Shown: positions 31,976 to 42,370 of the stretch, piece after piece
Layout: every line of letters starts with the position of its first letter
Numbering within the stretch: the stretch's first letter is position 1
Assembly: GCA_963971575.1 (NCBI GenBank)
Contig: OZ020624.1
Coordinates: 6,382,903-6,446,902, forward strand
Direction of reading: 5' to 3'
DNA length: 64,000 nt
Origin: Liopterus haemorrhoidalis
Lineage: Eukaryota; Arthropoda; Insecta; Coleoptera; Dytiscidae
Position numbers and translations under genes: made by a program
Notes under the pieces: model-generated
The model's database searches: none
Told to the model about the DNA's origin: nothing
What the model saw: only the letters and a program-made list of their open reading frames with translations

Positions 31976-33576
31976 GTACATTCAAGTCATTAAGATGAGC
32001 TGTGTTAGGCGCAAATAGCCATTGTTGCTGTACGCCAAAGATTTTAATCATGTAACATGTTTGCTTTGGACCACCCTGTATAATATGCAAGATCTAATAT
32101 CTCAACGATTTCAACTCCTTATAAATCAGCTCCACGATATGTCACTGTAAATACTACATATAATACAGCAAGATCCTTACAATTCTCTATTTTACTGTGA
32201 AACAGAGAACACAAGCTAAATCTCGGGCTTGAACGTAACCTTTGACCCGTGAAAGGGATATATTAACACTTGAGCCGGTTAACCGAATTTTAGATCCCGC
32301 CGACATGTGAATCATCATGCCACCTAACCTATACCTGTAGCACGAATGAATTAATGTTATTCAGTATTAAGATGGTGCGATATAAAGATTGCGTGCTCAA
32401 GAAAAATGATTTCCTGGATTTGAATAAATTAGGGGAATTTGTTAGTGATGTAAAAGGATCCGACGATTTTAAGAGCTTGTTGAAAGTTACTTATCACTGT
32501 GATATATTGGAGATTTTTATCTTATGTTATAATTAATAACAATTCATTTGTTAACAGAGTTTCTCTTGAATGGATTATTATACAAAACTAACCATCCATT
32601 TATCTTCTTCTATCTACATAAAATTCACAGAACACAATATATTAAGAACGGACACTGGCAGCAAAAAAAATTAGTACGTTCCCTCTAGGAATGTACCAAT
32701 GAACTAAACAACAACAACCGCCAAATTTAAATTTTACTATCTGATTTACGTTCATAATTACCATTATTATTGTATTAAATATATTTTATTATTTATATTA
32801 TCAAAAGTTTTACAATTAACAAAGAAATACATATATATATATTTAATAATCCATATACATTAATATAACATATAAATAAGGAATTTAAATAAATAAATCT
32901 AAATAAAAGGTGTAAGCTATTTATTTTTGAAACACAAAATTATACACAACATTAAATATTATTTTAAACACAACATTACAATTACTAGTTACAAAAACTG
33001 TATTAATAAAATTGGAGGCTATACCTGTTTTTTTATTTTTTCGGCCTCATATTTGTTTTCTACACATTTCAGATCATTATCAGACAATATCCGCAAAAAC
33101 TCAATTTTTGTCCGTCTTCCCGAGATATACAATGTACATATGTATCAAATACAGTATAAGATGACCAAAATTGGAAATAAAACTCTATTATTAGAACCAC
33201 GTATTTGAAAATTAACAAGCTTAAATGCGTATTACTACAACACCAACTGTCATGTGTTTGACAGCTAATGGCGGCTGATCTACAGCTAGAACACGAAGTT
33301 TCTGATCGTTTGAAGTCGGGTGTATTCGTAATTTATTTTGCAATCTTCTGCCATCTACAAATGTACCAGAAAACTAAAACTCGAGCCAAGGTCATTACAT
33401 GCCAGTGTCACCCGGGTGATAAAATTGGAGGCTATATCTGATTTTTATTTGTTTACTAGCAGTATACCCGCTGCTTCGCTACCGAAAAAAATAGTCGTAG
33501 CCCGCTTATATCGGACCCATTTCGAAATCGGTTCACGACTGGTTGCTGCGAATCGTTTTATTTTCAAATATATTTA
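31976..33576. other. Spacer with one unplaced small frame
   Basis: 32372-32538 encodes MVRYKDCVLKKNDFLDLNKL and GEFVSDVKGSDDFKSLLKVT, protein-like in composition but of no family I know. AAAATTGGAGGCTATA occurs at 33008 and 33421. ACTAGCAGTATACCCGCTGC at 33467 resembles 45191-45212. CCACCCTGTATA at 32076 resembles another mariner-like tip. Confidence 0.35.
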
Positions 33577-34322
33577 CGAGGGATATTTCCTAAATTCTGG
33601 GAATTGTGCTATAATTAAATTACGCAGAACTTATAAGCAATGTTATTGGTGCCAGACAAGTCTTGACATATTTATGCAACTATCTAGTGCAATATTGTTC
33701 AGTCTGATTTAGGTGTTCGACTGATATAGACGCGTTTTCATAGCTCTGTTTTTGTAACCATGGAAGACGCAGCAAAATCTCAAAGAGCAATAATTTTCTT
33801 TTTGTGGAAAGAAGGTGTAATAACATCAGAAATTATTCAGCGTCTGCAAGGAGTATTTGGTGAGTCTGTAGAATGCAAAAGTACTGTTTATCGGCGGATC
33901 GATCGTTTTAAAACCGGTAGAACATCACTAAAAGACGATCCACGCAGTGGGCGCCCAAGCACGTCGGTAAATGAAAGAAACATTACTGCCGTCGAAGACC
34001 TACTGAAAGAGGACAAGCGAATGACTATTCGTCAAATTAGTGTGCGCCTAGGGATAGGTACACGACAAGTTCATGACATCTTGCATGATTGTTTGGGCGT
34101 TAGCAAGGTTTCGCTGCGCTGGGTGCCAAGGCTGTTGGGATCAGAACAGAAACTCAATAGGAAAGTTCTTTGAGGATGGCTTAAAAAAAATAGTTTATCG
34201 TCGGGATAAATGTATTCAGTTAAATGGAGGTTATGTTGAAAAACTACATTGTAATATTGACGAAAATTAACAAAATAATAAAAATTATAGCTAAATTCCC
34301 AGAACTTTGGAAACATCCCTCG
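33577..34322 (+). mobile_element. Internally deleted mariner retaining the HTH half, copy 2
   Basis: Same ends as 11679-12423 (CGAGGGATATTTCC left; CGAGGGATGTTTCC right, reversed), flanked by TA at 33575-33576 and 34323-34324. 746 bp. Same internal junction as copy 1, so the deletion predates the spread of these copies. Confidence 0.92.
33760..34173 (+). CDS. Mariner transposase DNA-binding half (137 aa), copy 2
   Basis: Same length and nearly the same protein as 11827-12240, with AIIFFLWKEGVITSEIIQRL, STVYRRIDRFKTGRTSLKDD, PRSGRPSTS and TIRQISVRLGIGTRQVHDIL. Directly after it, in another frame, comes FFEDGLKKIVYRRDKCIQLN, the transposase C-terminus. The frame stayed open in both copies, although some changes (SRRPSTS versus SGRPSTS, YRWI versus YRRI) touch DNA-contacting positions. 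Possible repressor-like product; no evidence of expression. Confidence 0.75.
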   Translation: MEDAAKSQRAIIFFLWKEGVITSEIIQRLQGVFGESVECKSTVYRRIDRFKTGRTSLKDDPRSGRPSTSVNERNITAVEDLLKEDKRMTIRQISVRLGIGTRQVHDILHDCLGVSKVSLRWVPRLLGSEQKLNRKVL

Positions 34323-34704
34323 TATTTGTTTTAATCTACCATTGTAATAATATGTGCTTCTTATACAAATAATTTAAATACGAACTTCTTTGTAAACATT
34401 GGTAGTACATACATTTAGTAACAACACGTATAAGTGTCCCGTTGTGCTAACCCAGGAAAATGCCACATAAAATGCCCATGTGACAATCACTCATCGCCAA
34501 AGGCAGCCCCGGTCACATGAAACATTTTATCTTGCACCTTGCGAAATTATTTATTATAATTTTTATGATATTTATTATAATTACCCCGAGATTATTCCTG
34601 ATTTATAAATCGTACCTATATAGGTCGGAGCACTTTTTTCGTTAGTAAATATTATTGTCTGCCAAGAAAAAAACTTACTTTTTTTTCTTCGTATTGCTTT
34701 AGGG
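34323..34704. other. Spacer, nothing recognised
   Basis: AT-rich with a GC-richer patch near 34440-34530 (AAAGGCAGCCCCGGTCACAT). No family match within the window. Confidence 0.4.
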
Positions 34705-34780
34705 CAGCGTTTCTCAACCGGGGGCCGCGGCCCTCTGGCGGTCCGTGAAAGCTTCGTCGGGGGGCCGCATAGTCATATAA
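34705..34780 (+). mobile_element. Single hAT-type terminus
   Basis: CAGCGTTTCTCAACCGGGGG followed by CCGCGGCCC is typical of animal hAT ends. No opposite end was found. Confidence 0.6.
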
Positions 34781-36505
34781 AATCGAAGCATGAAATTATA
34801 ATAGAAAAACGCTCAATTTTGCACGATATATTCATAAATATATGACATTTATATTCATTAAAATATACCTTTTAAACTTAAATAAAATAAATTATACTTA
34901 TTTTGACAACTAATTTAAACTAATTAAAACGGTTCGCGTTGGAGGTACTTCAAGTACTTTCAAGGAGGTACGACTTGAACTTGCAATATTTTTTGTTATG
35001 CTCCGAGCTACTGTTAGTAAGGATGCGAAAGTGTTCAAAATGGAAAGCAACTTGGAACAATGGAACACTTGTAAAAAAAATACTTGCAAGCCATTATAGG
35101 TAATCGTAACAGATATTAAAAACATGTTTATGTAATAGTTGTTTTTTTTTCAAAAGTTTTATCCAATTATACCCAACACGCCAAGTAACTTCCAAATTAA
35201 ACGTTATACTTCATCTTCAATAATAAAAAATAGTGTATTGGGCCCGGTAGTTCAATTTCAACCACCTGTATACTATTGATAAAATATTAATATATGTGTT
35301 TATTCTCATAAAGAATTATTTTAAGCAATTCTGTTCCTTATTTATTAATCGTTAATGACTATATTCCTTAATGAGCTTTATCATGATTAGCCATTTTGAT
35401 ATGTAGTGATACGTGATTTTTGCAAGTGGCGTCTTCATTTTTTTCTGACGTTTTTAGTTATTTTTAAGTGATAAAAGTGCAGAAAATACTTGAAATAGTG
35501 TGTTATAGTGTTTGGACTCCATGCAGACCGAAATTGGAGCGACTGGAAAGGTATTTGTAGAAATTTTTGTTAATTTTATAATGTAAATCATTGTTATGTA
35601 GAATGTGCTTCCATGGACAATATAGAAACACATACATGCATACACTATCGGCTATAACTAGAGAAACAAAACTATTTTTTAAATCATTTTCATAAATCCC
35701 GATTATTGACTAAATGAATATTGAATTATATTGGTATAGCAACAACAATTTATAAGTCAGAACCTGCTCTTAAAAATATTTGTTGTACTGGTACAATAAA
35801 TAAAATAATTAACTTTCTGCTGCAGCAGACCATCTGCATATTTCTTTTGTAAGACTTAATAAAAAACAATTTTTTGTGGTTATGACCTCTTTTCAAAATG
35901 ACCGATCCAATTAAATTCTACCTGTAATCGATCTAAAAGTTTAACGTAACAAAATTTTACTGTAATTTATGAACAAAAAAATTATCCAATTAATTTTTTG
36001 GCAGGCATTTCAGTTTAAAAATTCATATTCCAACACAAAAATAAAAAAATAAACTATACCACAAAAAAATTTATCGCAACTTCTCATGAATATAAACAGT
36101 GGAGTGAAATTAATAAAACTTTGTTCACAATACAGTCCATCAAACATTTATTCATATAGTCACTGTTCCTGAAATTTTACTGATAAAACTAATGAACAGT
36201 CAAAAGATATGATCAAATTAAAAAAGTTTGTTGAAAAATATGTGCTTTATTAAATTCATTAAGTCATGTATGCAGTGTTATCTGTTCGTACGTTTAATTG
36301 AATCTGAGAGTACGTTCTATAATTTAGTGATTTGATAGAACTGTTTGATTCATTTGCTCGATATGGACCTGAAACTAATCCGAAGTTATTCGTAGTTGAT
36401 CTCTGAACATTTCGTCTGTAATCTGAGACAAGGGAGTCAATTTACGGGATTAGGATGTAGGTGATTTAAAGCGCAACTGTATATGTTTGAAAATTCTAAT
36501 ATAAA
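34781..36505. other. Spacer with a possible first exon
   Basis: Mostly AT-rich and without matches elsewhere in the window. The ATG at 35521 opens MQTEIGATGK and is followed at 35551 by GTATTTG, a usable splice donor. The upstream 200 bp resemble a 5' leader without in-frame clutter. No acceptor or second exon was found. Confidence 0.25.
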
Positions 36506-36507
36506 TA

Positions 36508-37675
36508 CCAGGTCTACAACTATGAAATGCGGATTATTTTAAAAAATAAAACACATTAAACTCAAAAGAACAGTCAAAGTTTATTTATTCAAAGTATGCT
36601 CCATTAGAAGTTATACATTTTTCCAATCTTTCAGGCAATTTGTAAATACCTCGCCAGTAGAACTCTTCCCATTTCCCCGCAAACCATTCATCTAGCCATT
36701 CTTTCACATTTTCATATAAACAAAAGTGCTGCTCGGCAAGTGCGTGACCCATCGATGCGAACAAGTGGTAATCTGAAGGGGCCAAGTCTGGTGAGTAAGC
36801 GGCATGGGGTAGCACTTCCCACTTGAGTGCCTCCAATGTGTTGCAAACTGCTTTTGCCTTATGTGATGGAGCGTTATCGTGAAGAAAGATTACCTTATGC
36901 TGTCTTCTTTCGTATTTTGGTCGTTTTATGAGCAGCGAATGGTTCAATTGGATCAGTTGTTGTTGGTAGCGTTGGGTATTAACTGTTTCACCAGGTTTTA
37001 ATAATTCATAATAGACCACACCCTTTTGGTCCCACCAAGTACAGAGCATTGTCTTTTTGCCAAAGCGATTCGGTCTTGCAGTTGATGTGGATGATGAGCC
37101 TGGGTTCACCCATGATTTTTTGCGTTTGGGATTTTAAAAATGAATCCATTTTTCATCGCCAGTAATGATACGATGCAAAAAAGACTTTCTTTTGTATCGT
37201 GCAAGCAAAATTTCACAAGTGTTTTTGCGTTTTTCCATCTGCCTCTCATTCAATGCATGTGGAACCCATCTGCCGACTTTCTGGATCTTACCCATCTCTC
37301 GTAGGCGATTGGAAACAGCTTGTTGACTAACGCCTAACTGCTCTGCCAGTTGTTTTTGTGATTGACTATCGTCTTCCTGTAGCAATGTTTCCGATTATGT
37401 ATCTTCATATTTTTTTGGAGGTTTTCCATGTTCTTTGTCTGTAAGATCAAAGTCACCACTTTTGAAACGCCAAAACCATCGTTCACACGTATCTTGCGAT
37501 GGAGCATATTCACCATAAGCTTCTCGAAGCAGTCGGTATGATTCAGCAGCAGTTTTTTTCAAATGAAATCAAAACAGTAGTACTGTCTGCGAATGCTCTT
37601 TATTTGGCTCAAAATTTGACATTTTTAACACAGTAAAACAAAACTATATGATCACTTTTCAAATTATAACCTATA
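36508..37675 (-). mobile_element. Mos1-like mariner, copy 2, 5' end missing
   Basis: The left end CCAGGTCTACAACTATGAAA with TA (36506-36507) matches copy 1. On the right the element stops at 37675, inside its 5' leader, where a family A fragment begins, so one terminal repeat is missing. Confidence 0.9.
36585..37622 (-). pseudogene. DD34D mariner transposase, full length, three in-frame stops
   Basis: One uninterrupted frame of 346 codons including the terminator, matching the 345-residue length of Mos1-type transposases. HTH region: CERWFWRFKSGDFDLTDKE. Second HTH: QKQLAEQLGVSQQAVSNRL. Catalytic residues are all present: ITGDEKWIHF, FLHDNAPSHKAK, and LAPSDYHLF. Stop codons interrupt at codon 18 (TGA; Cys in copy 1), codon 76 (TAA; Lys in copy 1) and at 37134-37136 (TAA after WIHF). 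No frameshift, so this copy decayed by point mutation only and is probably younger than most neighbours. Confidence 0.94.
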
Positions 37676-37676
37676 T

Positions 37677-38298
37677 TTAATTTTTAAAAGCGTAAATTTA
37701 ATAACCAGTGGAAATTGTTGAAATTATAATTTAATTCTGTTTGAATGTACACGAAATCAAAGGGAGGAGCTATGACTAGAAACAACCAATGAAGCCATAG
37801 GCGCAATTTTCAAAATCGTAATGAACCTTGCTATATATAAAAAATACTGCACATATTAAGAAACCTAAATAATGGTATTAGGCACTCGAATTAAAATTAA
37901 CATAAAAATATTTTAACATAAAATTTGTTTTTAAAGCTCTTAGATTAAGAGATGATAAATTATTTTTAAAATATTTTCATTTTACACTGAATAGGTACTA
38001 CAAAGCAAAATATGTCCTACACACTCAGCATTCCGCCTTCACTTAATATTTTTAGATTATATATCTATCTAAGAGGAATTTTTTCAAAATTTTATTGAAC
38101 TTTGCTATATAAAAAAAAAAATACTGCATATATTTAGAAACTTACATTATGGTATTAGGCATTCGAATTAAAATTAACAAAAAAAAATAAATATTTTAAC
38201 ATAAAATTTGTTTTGGCATTCCAAATAATCATTATTCATTTACTAAATACCTGCGAAACCCTGAAATGTGTGAAAATTCACACTTCACATAAATGTTT
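37677..38298 (+). repeat. Family A repeat, copy 4, two joined 3' pieces
   Basis: 37677-38050 matches the body (GCGTAAATTTAATAACCAGT onward). 38095-38298 repeats part of it (GAACTTTGCTATATAAAA and on) and ends with the hairpin tip GTGTGAAAATTCACAC. The overlap implies two partial copies or an internal duplication. Confidence 0.7.
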
Positions 38299-38583
38299 TG
38301 TTAACCACTCCGTTATTTAGCCTTTTCAATCATATGTACTTAGAGTAGAAGGCGCTACTTCCTGTTTTGAACAAAATATCAAAATTGTCCCGGTTTGAGA
38401 AACAAATATTATGGTAAGTCTATCTATCTATATAACCGATTGATAAGGCGGAAAGCATTATTGTTACATGTTAATTTACATACACCAGATTGTGTTTTAT
38501 TAATCCACAGTGCAGATGTATGTATATAGATAAATATTAATAATTACGATTAAAAAGTTCAATAAGTATTTTTGATTATAACC
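38299..38583. other. Spacer
   Basis: No supported feature. A short (TCTA)n run lies near 38420-38435. Confidence 0.4.
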
Positions 38584-38585
38584 TA

Positions 38586-39499
38586 ATGGGTGTTTTTTTT
38601 AGAGGTATAGAACTTTAAATTGCAATAAAACAACGATGGATTATTCGATTGACATGAATTTTTTTTTATTCGAAAGATAATCTTGTGGCATTACATTTTA
38701 AATATGATTTCTGGCATATGACCGCCACGGCTGGCTCGGATGTAGTCCAATCTGGACGTCCAATTTTCGATGACTTTTTCCAACATTTGTGGCCGTATAT
38801 CGGCAATAACACGGCGAATGTTGTCTTCCAAATGGTCAAGCGTTTGTGGCTTATCCGCATAGACCAATGACTTTACATAGCCCCACAGAAAGTAGTCCAG
38901 CGGTGTTAAATCACAAGATCTTGGAGGCCAATTCACAGGTCCAAAACGTGAAATTAGGCGGTCACCAAACGTGTCTTTCAATAAATCGATTGTGGCACGA
39001 GCTGTGTGACATGTTGCGCCGTCTTGTTGGAACCACAGCTCCTGGACATCATGGCTGTTCAATTCAGGAATGAAAAAGTTAGTAATCATGGCTCTATACC
39101 TGTGCTCGATGGCGGATGGACTCATTCGGGTCTTCCTCAATGCTACGCTCTACAGTACCAATAGCTTCTTCTGTACGCACCGTACGGCGTCTCTGGGGAT
39201 GCGAGTTATCAATATGAGTAAACGTGGTGCGAAAACGTTCCATGGTTAATCGAATTAACTGCTCTGATGGACGATTTTGTCGACGATAAAATGGACGTAG
39301 TGCGCGATACGTATTCCGCACAGAACCATTATTTTCGAAATAAAATTGCACTATTTGCAAGCGTTGTTCAGGCGTGAGTCTATTCATGATGAATTGCCAA
39401 ACCAAACTGAGAATAAATCACTTGACAGCTGTTAAATCGGTCGCCATCTTGAACAGTAATGCCAACTTAAAGTTCTATACCTCTAAAAAAAACACCCGT
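38586..39499 (-). mobile_element. Second DD41D mariner-like family, internally deleted
   Basis: Inverted ends of about 30 bp agree almost perfectly (GGGTGTTTTTTTTAGAGGTA at each tip) and are flanked by TA (38584-38585 and 39500-39501). Length 914 bp, short of a full element because of an internal deletion in the transposase. Confidence 0.93.
38691..39390 (-). pseudogene. DD41D transposase lacking the first catalytic Asp
   Basis: N-terminal frame: MNRLTPEQRLQIVQFYFENN, then TYRALRPFYRRQNRPSEQLI and SIEEDPNESIRHRAQ. Near 39099 the frame changes and the sequence jumps to RYRAMITNFFIPELN, then ELWFQQDGATCHTA (second Asp), WPPRSCDLTPLDYFLWGYVK (third Asp) and a C-terminus ending RGGHMPEIIFKM. Residues between the second HTH and the RYRAM block, including the first Asp, are deleted. 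The second-to-third spacing counts as 41. It is a different family from the element at 7919 but shares the FQQDGAT and FLWGY signatures. Confidence 0.92.
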
Positions 39500-39501
39500 T
39501 A

Positions 39502-40283
39502 CAATCTTCCTAAAATAGTAACAATATTTCCTCAATATCTGCTGTCAGGAGGAAGTAGTTTATGCAACCAAAGTTACATTAATGTAATACGTGACGCATA
39601 AAAACGGTACGTCTAGCCGTTAAACGAGTTGGGACGGTAATTGGTTTACCGATTCATTTAAAGTGATAGCAAACTATAGTTACCGGTATGGCTTCCTGCC
39701 ATCAACGGACTACGTTAATAAATTCAGCAACAGACTTAAATATTCAACACTGCAGTCCATCTAAATAATGATATACGATCGTTGTCCAATAAATTCTCGG
39801 TCTCACAACGAAATATTATTTCACGCTTTTTAATTCTTCGATCAATCAAATCCGTATAATGCACTTTCTGAACATTTTCTTTGAGGTTGCACTTTTTGGA
39901 CGTTCTGAACGTGCAACGGCGATATTTTTTTATTGTCACATAAAAAGGTGCAGTCTCCATAAATAATACTCTAAATTGGACTTATAAATTTTTCTTCTCA
40001 CCCATCAGAAAGCTATCATTTTCTGTTGCCATAGCAAAGTGGAAAATTAGTGTTTGCTGAAGAGTGTTTTGTATCCAAGACAACCCAATCGAAAAATACT
40101 TTCCGCTCTAGCGCAGAAAGTATTTTTCGATTGGTGAATATAAATTAAATAAGACATATAAATAACACATTTAAGTTTATTTTTCGTAATTAATTGTTTT
40201 TTGACAATTATTTAAAGTATTAAAATGAATTCCTCCTCCGAACAAAGAGTTGGCTGTTACGCAATATACAATTATATATATTA
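39502..40283. other. Spacer with a 50-bp hairpin
   Basis: No gene supported. A perfect 19-bp inverted repeat is at 40085-40134 (listed separately). Confidence 0.45.
40085..40134. repeat. 50-bp near-perfect hairpin
   Basis: CCAATCGAAAAATACTTTC (40085-40103) and GAAAGTATTTTTCGATTGG (40116-40134) are exact reverse complements; the loop contains a second small stem CGCT/AGCG. It could be a minimal foldback element or a cruciform-forming site. No TA or other target duplication is evident. Confidence 0.85.
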
Positions 40284-40297
40284 CTAGGTTATTACCC

Positions 40298-40669
40298 CCC
40301 AGCAAACATTCAACTAACGGCCGAATGCCGGCTAACTGCTTTTATGCTGGTAAATTACTGGCACCAAAAGAAAGTGCAGCGCCAGTATTAATAATGTACT
40401 TCACATTTGTATTTCGCATTCCGCCTATACGAAGTACTTTACCAGCATTTTATAAGCACTCTTCTTCACTCATACTTTTTACTTAAAACCATCAGAAATA
40501 AATCTTGCAACTAATGCGATTATTTTGCACTTTACCGTTGCTGGGCCGGCAACTGATACTGCAATGGGCCAGTAACGGCCACGGGGACACCGGGGTACTG
40601 GCCCATTACTTTCAATGCCGGGGAGTATGTGCTTTACCAGTACTGGCCCGTATAAAAATGTTTGCTGGG
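40298..40669. mobile_element. MITE with CCCAGCAAACATT ends
   Basis: Ends CCCAGCAAACATT and, reversed, CCCAGCAAACATT are exact. The empty site is visible in copy 1 (17059-17076 reversed). A partial copy lies at 59540-59793. The duplication at the target is short and ambiguous within a run of C. Confidence 0.75.
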
Positions 40670-40789
40670 CCGTCAACAATGACGGATTTATGATACAAAA
40701 ATTTAAATTGTTTGTATGTGTATTTGGTTTTATTTTTTAACGTATCCTAATTTCGTCGCAAGTCTGCGAATCATGGGACAGGATATCAC

Positions 40790-40905
40790 TAGTTAGCTAA
40801 TCACGGGAGAGGGCGTCACTTGTCAGCCAATCAATAAACAGGGTGTCCCCAGTTAGCCAATCACGAGAACTTTAAAAAAATTGACGTCATAATGTTACCG
40901 ACACT
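40790..40905 (-). promoter_or_regulatory. Candidate promoter-like block: TGACGTCA plus CCAAT-type words
   Basis: TGACGTCA (40882-40889), a full CRE/ATF octamer, lies next to two CCAATC words and one diverged CTAATC spaced about 32 bp apart (AGCTAATC, CAGCCAATC, TTAGCCAATC). The same arrangement is conserved at 16870-17000 (with copy +599) and partly at 15779-15830. Inferred regulatory role only. Confidence 0.35.
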
Positions 40906-41040
40906 ACATACAGACACTTGCTAATTATATAGTTAGATTATTTATTCATTAACTTTTTAAGATGAGAAAACGATTCATTTTTACTTAGTACATTACATTT
41001 ATATTGTTAAAACTAAATATAATTTGAGACGTTAATTTAT

Positions 41041-41727
41041 GCCTACGAAACCCTAGACATTTCTATATGTTATTATATTCGTAGATACTTAGAGAATAAA
41101 TCTGCAAAATATTGTTCATATCAGTTAAAGGATATAGGCTTGTCTAGAGTGTCTCGTTTATGCCTACGAAACCCAAAACATTTATATATAAAATTTTATC
41201 CGCAGTTTTTTAGAGAATAAATCTGCAAAATATTGTTCATATCGGTCAAAGGAAACAGGAGTATCTACAGTCTCTTGTTTATGCCTACGAAACCCTAGAT
41301 ATTTATTTCTGTAATTATATTTGTAGATTCCTAGAGAATAAATGTGCAAAATATTGTTCATATCAGTCAAAGGAAACAGGAGTATCTAGAGTCTCTTGTT
41401 TATGGCTACGAAACCCTAGGCAGTTATGTATGTAATTATATTCGTAGATTCTTAGAGAATAAATCTGCAAAATATTGTTTATATCGGTCAAAGGAAACAA
41501 GAGTATCTAGAGTCTCTTGTTTATGCCTACGAAACTAGACATTTAAGCATATAATTATATTCGTAGATTCTTAGAAAATAAATCTGAAAAATACTGTTCA
41601 TATCGGTCAAAGTATATAGGAGTACCCTAGGTTTTCTTGTTTATGCCCACGAAACCCTATACATTTCTATAGGTTATTTTATCCGCAGATTTTTATATAA
41701 TAAATCTGCAAAATATTTTTCATATCA
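41041..41727 (-). repeat. 121-bp tandem array, about six units
   Basis: TGCCTACGAAAC or a one-base variant recurs near 41041, 41162, 41283, 41403, 41525 and 41646, again about 121 bp apart, the same unit as 15849-16735 reversed. Confidence 0.93.
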
Positions 41728-42297
41728 ATAATATAATAATAATATACTTTATTAAGTTTGACAAATACATAAAATGTACATAAAACCATGTCAACAGAAA
41801 TATACAAAATAAGCTGCACAAATTTACACAAAATTGCAGCTATTTATATCATCATTTATAAATTCGTTTACACTGTAGTACATTTTCTCCATTAAAAATT
41901 TGAAAACAGATTTTTTAAATTTTTGGAGATTAAGTTCTCTGATATGTTGAGGTAATTTGTTAAATAGTGAAACACCTATAAAAGAAGGAAGTGACTGCGA
42001 AACAGTTAATCTAATTTTCGGTAGACGCAAATCTGTTTTGGCTCTGGTATTATAGTTGTGGAGGTCATTTCCGTTATTTAACAAATATCCATTTTCTTTT
42101 ATAAATAACAAGAGTTGTAGAATATACATACACGGAAAACTTAATATACCTAGCTCTTTCAAAAGTGGTCTACAATGCGATCTTCTTGCAACCCCACTGA
42201 GTATTCTTATTGCATTTTTCTGCGTTCTGAAAATTTTAATAGCACCTGTAGAATTGCCCCACAGAATAACGCCGTATTGAATAACTGACTATATGTA
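41728..42297 (-). pseudogene. Non-LTR RT C-terminal fragment with ATT tail
   Basis: A single open minus-strand frame from about 42290 to 41824 reads VIQYGVILWGNSTGAIKIFR, TQKNAIRILSGVARRSHCRP, LLKELGILSFPCMYILQLLL, NYNTRAKTDLRLP and FNKLPQHIRELNLQKFKKSV, the C-terminal region of a CR1/Jockey-type RT. The 3' end has an ATAATAATA tail (41728-41745) inside the 121-bp array. The 5' end is truncated at 42297. No stop in the remaining part, which suggests a fairly recent insertion. Confidence 0.88.
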
Positions 42298-42370
42298 TGC
42301 AAAAGACACTATTTTTGCTATATGTAGAGATACATATCTCTTGATTTTAAAGAGCATAAAGTTATAGGTA

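Larger units (their letters stand above)
40284..41727 (-). mobile_element. Helitron-like element, copy 2, with MITE insertion
   Basis: Reverse-oriented copy of 15736-17076. The 3' end CTAG (40284-40287) is followed on the minus strand by T, and the terminal hairpin (40670-40685) is separated from CTAG by an inserted element (40298-40669). It includes TGACGTCA (40882), CCAAT-type words and the 121-bp array. A retrotransposon tail cuts it at about 41727, so its 5' end is missing. Confidence 0.68.
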
